From Bacteroidota bacterium (GTDB taxonomy: Bacteria > Bacteroidota > Bacteroidia > Chitinophagales > Chitinophagaceae), in NCBI GenBank assembly GCA_030706605.1, contig JAUZOE010000003.1:1-64000 (forward strand): a DNA stretch of 64,000 bases. The letters run 5' to 3'. Positions 1-8,092 of this stretch are shown piece by piece; within the stretch, counting starts at the first letter, position 1; every line of letters begins with the position of its first letter. The notes beneath the pieces were generated by a model. That model had not been told where the DNA came from. It did not search any database and saw nothing but the letters and a program-made list of their open reading frames with translations. Both the position numbers and the translations under genes were made by a program.

Positions 1-185
1 AAAAAACTGCACCCCCTTTTTTCTAATCGCTTATCTTTAAAACAATTAGTATAATCAGGATTAAATAAGGATTGATAGGTCGGTATCATTATTAAAAATT
101 TGACTACAAAAATAAGGAAAGATGTGGGTACACGGTAGATTACAAACGGGGACTATTTAAGAAATAGAAAAAAATACGTATTTTT

Positions 186-776
186 TTAAACCAATCTGTA
201 ATGCATTTGGTCTTCTGTCATCATCTTTCTTAGATTTGACAAAGCATAACGCATCCGACCTAAAGAGGTATTAATGCTACAATCCATTAAATCTGAAATT
301 TCTTTAAAGCTAAGTTCAGCATAATGTCTCATCACAATTACTTCGCGTTGGTCTTCGGGAAGAAGATTGATCATTTTTCTTACTATTGAATGACTTTCAC
401 CTTGCATAATACGATCATCAACGCCTGATTCTGAAAAATTAATTGTTTCAAAAATATCGCGGTCATCCTCAGTTTTAATTGAAGGCATACGTTTTATTTT
501 TCTAAAATGATCTATACAAATGTTATGAGCAATTCTCATGGCCCAGGGCAAAAATTTACCTTTCTCTGAGTATTTACCCGATTGGATGGTATCAATTATT
601 TTGACAAAAGTATCCTGGAAAAAATCTTCCGCCAGGTATTTATCTTTTATCAGCAAATAAATTGAAGTATAAATTTTGTCTTTGTGGCGATCAAGAAGGA
701 TGGAAATAGCATCGTTATTTCCATTCATGTACAATTCAATAAGTTGTTGATCTGTAAAATTTGTAAGGGATTGCAT
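186..776 (-). CDS. ECF-type RNA polymerase sigma factor (sigma-70 family)
   Basis: This 196-residue protein has the two-domain layout of an ECF sigma factor. Region 2 lies at about residues 25-95, with AEDFFQDTFVKI and a WAMRIAHNICIDHFRK segment that binds the -10 element and core polymerase. Region 4 lies at about 135-190, with LLPEDQREVIVMRHY followed by a helix-turn-helix (FKEISDLMDCSINTSLGRMRYA). Such factors direct RNA polymerase to stress or envelope regulons. No anti-sigma gene lies next to it: the neighbour on the far side is a divergent glycosidase more than 650 bp away. A Bacteroidota -7 box sits about 43 bp upstream of the start. The target regulon cannot be read from the sequence. 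Confidence 0.93.
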   Translation of the reverse strand: MQSLTNFTDQQLIELYMNGNNDAISILLDRHKDKIYTSIYLLIKDKYLAEDFFQDTFVKIIDTIQSGKYSEKGKFLPWAMRIAHNICIDHFRKIKRMPSIKTEDDRDIFETINFSESGVDDRIMQGESHSIVRKMINLLPEDQREVIVMRHYAELSFKEISDLMDCSINTSLGRMRYALSNLRKMMTEDQMHYRLV

Positions 777-1457
777 AATAAATAGGTATTGGTTTTAGGA
801 TATTGTGTAAACGTTATGCAAATATAAAAGACGAAATACTCGTCAGCTATAGTAAGTGAAGGAATCATTAGTAGAAAATTATTTACAGGGTACGTAAAAA
901 TACGTGTGTGCCATATGATATGCCAATTTACTCGAGTTGCTATCTAAAAAGAACATTGTTAAGAAATAATTTTGAGTTACAATACTTAAAATATTTTTAG
1001 TAATCTTCAAGGAAGATAAGATTATAGCGATTCTTTGTTTAGTAGATGATTTACTAAAAGGCATAAACCATGGGACAAGGCATTATTTATATTATAGATT
1101 ACTTTCCTGTAGCGGCTTGTGATAAATCCGTATTGCCAATTGCAAACTTTACAGGTGAAACAATAGAAGGGAAAACAGTTTAGTACTTGTTGATATTTTT
1201 ATGATGTAAAAGTTTAGATACTTACTATAGAAACATACCTTCCTGCTGAATTTGTTTTGTAACAGGACCATGTTAGAGGTCAAGAATTACACATTCAACA
1301 TAAAAAGAAATATAGGACTATCAAATATCTTTTCTATGTGATGCACTGCGCTTTGTTGCATGTTGAAACAATTTTATTGCATAAATTCATTGATTAATTT
1401 AAGAACTTTACGATTGCCGTCCCCTTCTTTTATTTTAAATATTTTATTAGGACAATT
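777..1457. other. 681-bp intergenic region, no convincing gene
   Basis: This AT-rich stretch separates the divergent sigma-factor and GH116 genes. It holds the sigma-gene -7 box near 819. A 37-codon open frame at 1070-1183 (+) has protein-like composition (it ends FTGETIEGKTV), but I recognise no family, and it has neither a promoter box nor a clear ribosome binding site. It may be a remnant or chance. I see nothing else of note. Confidence 0.5.
819..826 (-). promoter_or_regulatory. Candidate -7 box (TATATTTG) for the ECF sigma gene
   Basis: The minus strand reads TATATTTG, an exact match to the Bacteroidota TAnnTTTG consensus, 43 bp before the start codon at 776. No clear -33 TTTG is present at the expected distance, so this rests on the -7 box alone. 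Confidence 0.4.
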
Positions 1458-4079
1458 ATGCAAAATAAAGCAAGCCGCAGAAAATTTATTAAAGACATAG
1501 GTTTAAGTAGTATTGCAACAGGCCTTATTCCTGCGTCTTTATCAGCAGGCATTAATAAAGAAAAACAAGGGGATGATGTTACTGAAAAAAATCCTTCATC
1601 ACAATCAAACAATAAAAATTATAGTGGCGATTATTTAAGCCGTATTGCTTTTCCTGTTGGTGGTATGGGTGCAGGCATGTTTTGCATTGAAGGAAGCGGG
1701 GCTGTTTCAAATATGTCTGTTCGCAACAGGCCGGACGTTTTTAATGAACCTGCATTTTTCCCCGCACTCTCCATTAAAGGAATTGCCAATGGCGCCAAAA
1801 TTTTAGAAGGTCCTGTACCCGATTGGAAAAAGTTTGGCCAGCACGGTTCTGCAAATGGCTCTGGCAGCGCTACAACAGGTTTGCCGCGTTTTCATAAAGC
1901 AGAATTTAAATCACAATTTCCTTTTGCGACCATTCAACTTACAGACAAAGAATTGCCTGTACATGCTGAACTAACCGCGTGGAGCCCGTTTATTCCTACT
2001 GATGAAAATAATTCAAGTATGCCTCTTGGTGTTATCACTTATAAAATCACCAACATCGGCACTTCAACACTTGACGCAGTGTTTTCTTATAATGCGGCTA
2101 ATTTTCTAAAAGTTGAAAATGGAAAAAATTCAATTCGTTCTTTTGAAAATGGGTTTATACTTTCTGAGGAAGGCACGAAGGAAAAACCTTTTTTAAAAAG
2201 TGATTTCGCAATATTTACAGACGATGATAAAACAGTAGTTGATCATTGCTGGTTTCGTGGCGGCTGGTTTGACCCGGTGACCATGGCATGGAACACGATT
2301 AAAAACACGGAACTAAAATCTGTGGCACCGGTAGATGAGGGAGCGCCGGGAGCATCATTATATGTTCCATTCACATTAGCTCCGGCTAAAACAAAAACAG
2401 TAAACATCTACATGTGCTGGTATGTTCCCGATACCGATCAAACTTTTGGTACGGCCCCAAAAGAGAAAGAAGACTGTGATCCTGCAGCGGGCTGCTGCAC
2501 CTCGCCTTCTCAATTAGGCCTTGACCTTTATGATAAAGATTTTGATGGCCCTTTTTATAAACCGTGGTACAGCAGTCAATTTAAAAATGTAGAAGAAGTA
2601 TGCGCTTACTGGAAAAAAGAATATGATCATCTCCATCGAAATACCAGGCTATTTTCAGACGCTTTTTATGCAAGTACCTTGCCGCCGGAAGTAATGGAAG
2701 CTATTGCATATAATCTTTCCATTTTAAAATCACCAACAGTATTACGCCAATATGATGGAAGGTTGTGGAGCTTTGAAGGTTGTTCTGATGACAGAGGTTG
2801 TTGTCACGGGTCGTGTACGCATGTCTGGAATTATGCACAGGCAATTCCGCATCTGTTTCCAAAATTGGAAAGAAGTTTACGGCATACTGAATTTTGCGAG
2901 GATCAAAATAAAGAAGGCCACCAGAATTTCAGGGCCAGGTTACCGATTAAACCTGACGATCATTCCTTTTATGCAGCAGCAGACGGGCAACTCGGGGGTA
3001 TCATGAAAGTGTACCGGGAATGGCGCATAAGCGGTGACGTTAGCTGGGTTACAAAAATGTTCCCGATGGTACAACGCAGCCTTGACTTTTGTATTGAAAC
3101 CTGGGACCCCAAAGAAAAAGGTGTTATTGAAGAACCGCATCACAATACCTATGATATAGAATTCTGGGGACCTGAGGGTATGTGCACCAGCTTTTATCTT
3201 GGTGCACTGACGGCTTTTATTGCTATGGGTAATTTTTTGGGGAAAGATGTAAATCGTTATGAACAGTTACTGTCAAAAGGAAAAAATTATCTTGAAAATC
3301 AATTGTTCGATGGGGAATATTTTTTCCAGGAAATTAAATATACAGGGTTAAAAGCCGGTAATCCTGTTGAAGCTTCAAAAATTTCCATGGGTGGGCAATA
3401 TTCTGAAGAAGCAAGAAAATTACTTGAAAAAGAAGGGCCGAAATATCAATATGGCAAAGGATGCTTATCTGATGGAATCCTGGGCGCCTGGATTGCAGCA
3501 ATGTGTGGGCTGAAGGCTCCTGTTGATACTTCAAAAATTAAAAGCCATCTTCTTGCGGTGCATAAATATAATTTTAAAAAAGACCTCAGCGACCATGCCA
3601 ACCCTCAAAGGCCTTCTTATGCATTGGGAAACGAAGGCGGCCTGCTGCTTTGCACCTGGCCTAAAGGAGGTAAACTTTCATTGCCTTTTGTTTACAGCAA
3701 TGAAGTATGGACCGGAATTGAACACCAGGTGGCCTCTCATTTAATGATGATGGGAAATGTAAATGAAGGTTTGGAAATTGTGAATGCCAGCCGGAAAAGA
3801 TATGATGGCAAAGTACGTAATCCATTTGATGAATATGAATGTGGTCACTGGTATGCAAGAGCCCTATCAAGTTATGGGTACATGCAGGCGCTTACGGGTG
3901 TACGTTATGATGCGGTTGATCAAACCTTATATGTTGATTCTAAAATCGGTGACTTTACTTCTTTTCTTTCAACAGAAACAGGATTTGGGAATGTAATATA
4001 TACCAAAGGGAAAGCAACATTAAAAGTGGTGTATGGTACCATACCTGTGACAAAAATAGTTATGGGCAATGCAGTTTAA
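1458..4079 (+). CDS. Secreted GH116-family glycosidase (GBA2-type glucosylceramidase/beta-glucosidase-like)
   Basis: The 873-residue product starts with a Tat-type signal (SRRKFIKDIGLSSIATG at residues 6-22), so it is probably exported folded. An N-terminal beta-sandwich domain begins with FPVGGMGAGMFCIEGSG near residue 66, a pattern typical of the GBA2_N domain. The C-terminal half (from about residue 400) is the DUF608-type (alpha/alpha)6 barrel, with GSCTHVWNYAQAIPHLFP and PHHNTYDIEFWGPEGM. By family analogy the latter contains the acid/base aspartate. GH116 enzymes release glucose or related sugars from beta-glucosides or glycolipids. The substrate is not predictable here. Several Cys-rich stretches (CCTS, GCCHGSC) are unusual and could form disulfides. 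The gene stands alone and is tightly convergent (9 bp) with the CobW-type gene. Confidence 0.8.
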   Translation: MQNKASRRKFIKDIGLSSIATGLIPASLSAGINKEKQGDDVTEKNPSSQSNNKNYSGDYLSRIAFPVGGMGAGMFCIEGSGAVSNMSVRNRPDVFNEPAFFPALSIKGIANGAKILEGPVPDWKKFGQHGSANGSGSATTGLPRFHKAEFKSQFPFATIQLTDKELPVHAELTAWSPFIPTDENNSSMPLGVITYKITNIGTSTLDAVFSYNAANFLKVENGKNSIRSFENGFILSEEGTKEKPFLKSDFAIFTDDDKTVVDHCWFRGGWFDPVTMAWNTIKNTELKSVAPVDEGAPGASLYVPFTLAPAKTKTVNIYMCWYVPDTDQTFGTAPKEKEDCDPAAGCCTSPSQLGLDLYDKDFDGPFYKPWYSSQFKNVEEVCAYWKKEYDHLHRNTRLFSDAFYASTLPPEVMEAIAYNLSILKSPTVLRQYDGRLWSFEGCSDDRGCCHGSCTHVWNYAQAIPHLFPKLERSLRHTEFCEDQNKEGHQNFRARLPIKPDDHSFYAAADGQLGGIMKVYREWRISGDVSWVTKMFPMVQRSLDFCIETWDPKEKGVIEEPHHNTYDIEFWGPEGMCTSFYLGALTAFIAMGNFLGKDVNRYEQLLSKGKNYLENQLFDGEYFFQEIKYTGLKAGNPVEASKISMGGQYSEEARKLLEKEGPKYQYGKGCLSDGILGAWIAAMCGLKAPVDTSKIKSHLLAVHKYNFKKDLSDHANPQRPSYALGNEGGLLLCTWPKGGKLSLPFVYSNEVWTGIEHQVASHLMMMGNVNEGLEIVNASRKRYDGKVRNPFDEYECGHWYARALSSYGYMQALTGVRYDAVDQTLYVDSKIGDFTSFLSTETGFGNVIYTKGKATLKVVYGTIPVTKIVMGNAV

Positions 4080-4088
4080 TTGATACAA

Positions 4089-5159
4089 TCAGCTTGAAAT
4101 TCTATGAGTTGGTTTTGGAAAGCCCGGCTGAAATGCAGATATGGATTGAATTTGAATAGTACTGTTCGTTTGTAAAGCAACTTCGTCTATCGCTTTATAA
4201 ACAATTTCCTGTAATGCTTTTGGGGTAGTTTGCACTCTTGCATTTATCAAAACAGAAGCTTTAACAGAAGCGCTGTTAAAAAAGTAATTTTCGTTTTTCG
4301 AAGTTTCAGTATAACTGATTTTGAATTGCTCTGTACCATCATTAATTAAAAATTTCAGATGGCCGATAGTGTATCCTTTAGCTTTTATTTTCTCATAAAT
4401 TTTTTGTGACAACAGCGCCGATGCATTAAGAGCGGATATTTTTTTATTTGCAACACGGACTGAAGCATCCAGCCATGCCAGTTTTGCTTCTCCTTCACCA
4501 TATATTTCATAATCAAGTTCAAGAGATTTTCTTTTTGTTAATTCCGGCTTTTCCAAACAAGATAGCCATCGCTGAATGTCTTCCGGGTTTAATGAATTCT
4601 GCAATACAATTTTCTTCCCGGCATATTCATCCTGCATAAACATTTGTACCTCTTTTGATTGTTGCTCATTGAGTAAGTCTGTTTTATTTAAAATTAAAAC
4701 ATCAGCTTCTTCCATTTGTTTTTTAAAAATATAGCGCACAGAATCATCTATAAAAGATGAAGTGCCATTAATAATAGTCCATAACAAATAGGAATCTACA
4801 AACACTGAAATAGTTACAGTAAGCTCAGGATGCATTTCTGCCAAAGGGTTTGCGATGGTAGCGACCAGGTCAGTGCATGAACCAACAGATTCTGCAAAAA
4901 CTATTTGGGGATGTATTTCTTTAATAAAGTAACCGATATTTTCCAGGAGTACAGTATAGTTACAGCAGAAACAACCCTTTGTAACTTCTTTTACCGGTAT
5001 AGAAAAACCTTGTAAAAATTTACTATCCACGAGTTCATCACCCTGGTCGTTTGTTACAACAGCAACTTTTATATTTTGTTTCAGCAATAAATTGCATGCC
5101 TGCTGAATGGCTGTTGTTTTACCACTGCCTAAAAATCCTCCTGTTAATATTAATTTCAT
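4089..5159 (-). CDS. CobW/COG0523-family GTPase, putative metallochaperone
   Basis: The 356-residue G3E GTPase has a Walker A motif at the N-terminus (GGFLGSGKTT, residues 7-16), the CxCC metal-binding motif GCFCC (Cys63, Cys65, Cys66) and the guanine-specificity motif NKTD. The C-terminal third resembles the CobW C-terminal domain but lacks the His-rich loop of zinc-responsive members. COG0523 proteins deliver Zn, Co or other metals to client enzymes at the expense of GTP. Its place on the edge of the nitrite-reduction island suggests a metal-insertion role there, but this is inference: a 214-bp gap separates it from the upstream membrane-protein gene and no Zur-like site is evident. Confidence 0.85.
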   Translation of the reverse strand: MKLILTGGFLGSGKTTAIQQACNLLLKQNIKVAVVTNDQGDELVDSKFLQGFSIPVKEVTKGCFCCNYTVLLENIGYFIKEIHPQIVFAESVGSCTDLVATIANPLAEMHPELTVTISVFVDSYLLWTIINGTSSFIDDSVRYIFKKQMEEADVLILNKTDLLNEQQSKEVQMFMQDEYAGKKIVLQNSLNPEDIQRWLSCLEKPELTKRKSLELDYEIYGEGEAKLAWLDASVRVANKKISALNASALLSQKIYEKIKAKGYTIGHLKFLINDGTEQFKISYTETSKNENYFFNSASVKASVLINARVQTTPKALQEIVYKAIDEVALQTNSTIQIQSISAFQPGFPKPTHRISS

Positions 5160-5373
5160 AATGAATAAAGTTATTCATATTTCCATTTCAGGTTAATATA
5201 TGTGTATGAAAAATCTTTGAGTTTTAGATAGACCCCTTAAAATGTTTAAATAAATTAGAGGTCTTGTTTTAATGTCAGTAAAAGTGCTTGCTATTAAAAT
5301 CTTACTTGGTAAAAATATGTGTAAAATAGTTGTCAAGGGGGATAGGGCTTATTGAGTTAGTATGTAGTTTACT

Positions 5374-6594
5374 CTAATGTCTATTACTGGGCTTGCGTTT
5401 AATTTGCATCAATAATAATCCTAAGAATAATACGAGTGCGGCTGCCAAAAGTTCTTCATTGATGTAAGGAATGGAAGTATAGCTTAAATCGCCAATTCCC
5501 TGGAGCATGAGAAATATTTCATTAATGATAATTCCTGCTACAAAAATGATGACTCCTTTTTTTCTGATATTCGTGATAGTAAAATAATTGTAATTGATGC
5601 TGTAAGTGATGATAAAAAGTGATACAACACCAAGCAATACTAAATGTAGGTAGCCTATCACGATGGGCCTGAAACCATAGGTAAGGTAGCTTAATGATGG
5701 TATTGCCGAAGTGGCTTGCAGCAATAATTTGAATGTATAAGCAATTGCACAAAGGAAAAATAAAGTTTGCGTAAATCTGCTCAATTGTGTTTTTAAATAT
5801 GCCAGCCGTTGCCTGATTGATTGCGAAATAATAACCCAGGCTACCAATTGCGCAATCCCTGCCAGTGCTACTAAAACATACACCCACATAGGCATTGGTA
5901 TCCATAAAGCCGATAAAAAATATGCAGGGATACACGAAGAGACAAAGAGGTAATAAGCAAGTCTTAATTTTTTTTGAGGTATTCCATACGCATTTAATCG
6001 ATAGGCAAGTAATCCCATGCATACAAAAAAAAACCAGCCATTATATTGAAAATGAAGAAAGAAATAGATAGCAGCTATATACAGGTTTTGAAAACTGCTT
6101 TTTGTGGCCATCATGTAGGCTAATGTAAAAGGACCTATGGAAGATAAAACATTAAAAACCAGCGCTGCTTTAAAAAATGATTTTTCAACTGATGGTTTGG
6201 ATATTTTGTTCAGGTCTTTCCAAAACCGGATAGCAAAGACGTATCCTGCAAAAATAGAAGCTGTCGAAAAAATGATTGAACCTGTGGCGTAACCTTCAAA
6301 AGGAAAAGTAAATAACATGCCATAAGCTGAAATAAGGTTTGCCCAAAATATCCAACGATATTTTACAAATTGGTTGGAGTTGGTTTTATCCAACAGGTAT
6401 TTAACCATTAAAGCCATCAAAGCCTGGGTAACCCAGCCTGTAAAAGCAAAGTGAGAATGAGCGTGTAATAGAAATTTCTGGTTTACTATGGGTAGTGAGT
6501 AAGCTATTTTATAACGCAAAAGGCAGCCTAATACCGAGACGATCAATAAATTAATTAGAGAAATTGATAACCATTTATGTAACGAACGATCCAT
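5374..6594 (-). CDS. Polytopic membrane protein resembling heme-copper oxidase subunit I, lacking the CuB His pair
   Basis: The 406-residue protein has about 11-12 predicted transmembrane helices. A HAHSHF motif in the second helix (His44, His46, His48), a lone His181 in FFLHFQYNGW, and His317 in a late helix (GYLHLVLLGVVS) resemble the helix II, VI and X ligand positions of heme-copper oxidases and NO reductases. I see no adjacent His-His pair that would complete a CuB site, so it is unlikely to be a standard oxidase or NorB. It lies 59 bp downstream of the Crp/Fnr gene on the same strand, so the two are probably cotranscribed, and it is divergent from cytochrome c-porin-nirK-ric. A role in NO handling, heme sensing or respiration is inferred from context. 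I cannot give it a family name with confidence. Confidence 0.7.
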   Translation of the reverse strand: MDRSLHKWLSISLINLLIVSVLGCLLRYKIAYSLPIVNQKFLLHAHSHFAFTGWVTQALMALMVKYLLDKTNSNQFVKYRWIFWANLISAYGMLFTFPFEGYATGSIIFSTASIFAGYVFAIRFWKDLNKISKPSVEKSFFKAALVFNVLSSIGPFTLAYMMATKSSFQNLYIAAIYFFLHFQYNGWFFFVCMGLLAYRLNAYGIPQKKLRLAYYLFVSSCIPAYFLSALWIPMPMWVYVLVALAGIAQLVAWVIISQSIRQRLAYLKTQLSRFTQTLFFLCAIAYTFKLLLQATSAIPSLSYLTYGFRPIVIGYLHLVLLGVVSLFIITYSINYNYFTITNIRKKGVIIFVAGIIINEIFLMLQGIGDLSYTSIPYINEELLAAALVLFLGLLLMQIKRKPSNRH

Positions 6595-6653
6595 TTTGGC
6601 GGCAAAGTAACAATAGAATTATAATTTACAGTATGACCCGAATCATAAACCCA

Positions 6654-7247
6654 TCAATAGAAGACCTTTCCTTTGTTGATCTGCAACTTACCTGTTTCCT
6701 GCAGATGGCGAATGCTGCGAATAACTGTCTCAACTCGTAAGCCGGTCATATCCGCAATTTGCTGACGGGTAAGCTGAACTAAATTGCATTTAGAGCAGAT
6801 ATATTTTTTTTGTTCTTTAAAATAACCAAGCAAACTGCATATTTTATCTTCAGGTTTATTACCAGCAAGATTTTTTGATAACAGAAAGCGAAAACGCAAA
6901 CGCTCCACCAATAATTTAGAAAATGCAAAATGCAAATCCGGATCATCTTTAAGTAATTGCTGGAAAATATTCTTAGGTAAACGAACCACTTCACATTCGT
7001 TACTTGCAATGGCAGAAGCGGCGTACGGCCTTTCATCAAATAATGGAAATTCACCAAAGCATTCACCCGGCTCTATCATATCCTGAACAAATTCTTTTCC
7101 ATCTTCGCTGACTTGTAGCCAACGAACAGATCCTGAAACCAGTTGATAATAATAATAACATTCAGTGCCTTCCTCGAAGATAATTTCATTTGCGTTGTAC
7201 TTTTTAGTGGAAGCACCTAAATCCAATAATCTATCTACATTAACCAT
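6654..7247 (-). CDS. Crp/Fnr-family transcriptional regulator of the nitrite island
   Basis: The product has an N-terminal cyclic-nucleotide-type beta-barrel (about residues 15-110, with GECFGEFPLF) and a C-terminal winged helix with the recognition segment RQQIADMTGLRVETVIRSI. I chose the ATG at 7247, which gives 197 residues; an in-frame ATG at 7295 would add 16 residues unlike the family. FNR's N-terminal cysteine cluster is missing, but a CSKC pair sits just before the helix-turn-helix, and its function is unknown. Location between the oxidase-like gene and the divergent nirK operon strongly suggests that it controls both in response to nitrite, NO or oxygen, as DNR/NnrR-type proteins do. 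The effector is not visible in the sequence. Confidence 0.9.
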   Translation of the reverse strand: MVNVDRLLDLGASTKKYNANEIIFEEGTECYYYYQLVSGSVRWLQVSEDGKEFVQDMIEPGECFGEFPLFDERPYAASAIASNECEVVRLPKNIFQQLLKDDPDLHFAFSKLLVERLRFRFLLSKNLAGNKPEDKICSLLGYFKEQKKYICSKCNLVQLTRQQIADMTGLRVETVIRSIRHLQETGKLQINKGKVFY

Positions 7248-7383
7248 AATATATTTTGTCTTAAGTAAATAACGAACTTTTTTCGATGGCAACACACGTA
7301 TCCATGCCTGATTATAAATAGTCTACAATATGATTATCCTCATATTTCGCGCTCCCCAAAAAAATGAACAACACTATAAAACC

Positions 7384-7397
7384 CTTTACCAGTAAAG
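7384..7397. promoter_or_regulatory. Perfect 14-bp palindrome in the Crp/Fnr-cytochrome c divergent region
   Basis: CTTTAC-CA-GTAAAG is a perfect dyad with a two-base centre. It lies 137 bp upstream of the Crp/Fnr start and about 95 bp upstream of the cytochrome c -7 box. It could be an operator for the adjacent regulator, but it does not match the classical FNR/DNR half-site TTGAT. Confidence 0.3.
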
Positions 7398-7492
7398 ATT
7401 CTGCAAGATTTTATAGATCGGACAATTTTTAGAAAAGGATATCCGGAATTTCAATTATGACTACACGCATAAAATGCCGAACCTGACCATGA

Positions 7493-7500
7493 TAATTTTG
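7493..7500 (+). promoter_or_regulatory. -7 box (TAATTTTG) for the cytochrome c-porin-nirK-ric genes
   Basis: This exact TAnnTTTG match lies 39 bp upstream of the cytochrome c start. No -33 TTTG is found at the usual spacing, which fits a promoter needing an activator such as the divergent Crp/Fnr protein (inference). Confidence 0.5.
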
Positions 7501-7538
7501 TGTTCTCAATTTACAACATAAAACCAAAATTTTAAAAG

Positions 7539-8030
7539 ATGAAAAAACTAATGTATGTAAGTGTTCTGGCCCTTTTCTTATTTGCATGTAACAGCAACGC
7601 TAAAAAAGATAACAATAATACAACGGATGATACAACTACTGCATCTACAGATCGGACCGCTGATGCAAACGCAAATCCATCCTATGACCCCAACCGTGGC
7701 GAAGGAAAATTTACTCATGTAGATATAAGCCCAAACCTGGACAAAGAAAAAGCTGAGGCCGGAGAAAAAATTTATAATGTAAAATGTAGCTCCTGTCATA
7801 AACTGACCGACGAAAAATTAGTTGGTCCGGGCTGGAAAGGTGTAACTAAACGCCAGACAGCAGAATGGATCATGAATTTTGTAACCAATACCGATGACAT
7901 GATCAATAAGGATCCGAAAGCGCAGGAAATGCTGGAAATATGCATGGTGCGCATGCCGAATCAAAATTTATCGGATGAAGATGCACGCAATGTTTACGAA
8001 TTCATGCGCAAAAATGACGGTGTAAAATAA
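7539..8030 (+). CDS. Lipoprotein mono-heme cytochrome c, probable electron donor to NirK
   Basis: The 163-residue protein begins with a lipoprotein signal peptide (lipobox LFAC, Cys17), then a low-complexity Asp/Thr/Asn linker. A class I cytochrome c domain spans about residues 75-160. It has one heme-binding motif (CSSCH) and a probable axial Met in the segment CMVRMPNQNLS. It is the first gene of the plus-strand nitrite island, with the porin 62 bp downstream and nirK after that. A lipid-anchored periplasmic cytochrome here is a reasonable electron donor to NirK, but the pairing is inferred from position. The heme domain resembles the N-terminal domain of the ActA gene at 59.8 kb. Confidence 0.9.
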   Translation: MKKLMYVSVLALFLFACNSNAKKDNNNTTDDTTTASTDRTADANANPSYDPNRGEGKFTHVDISPNLDKEKAEAGEKIYNVKCSSCHKLTDEKLVGPGWKGVTKRQTAEWIMNFVTNTDDMINKDPKAQEMLEICMVRMPNQNLSDEDARNVYEFMRKNDGVK

Positions 8031-8092
8031 AGCATCTTATTGCCATGAAAGAACCCGGATGAATTAACATGCATTCTTAAATCATTCATTCC

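Noticed and set aside
879-1064. Minus-strand 61-codon open frame in the sigma/GH116 gap
   Set aside because: Its composition is low-complexity, it has no promoter box or start signal, and I recognise no family.
5522-6022. 166-codon minus-strand frame inside the oxidase-like gene
   Set aside because: It is an overlapping alternative frame of the real gene and its translation lacks domain-like features.
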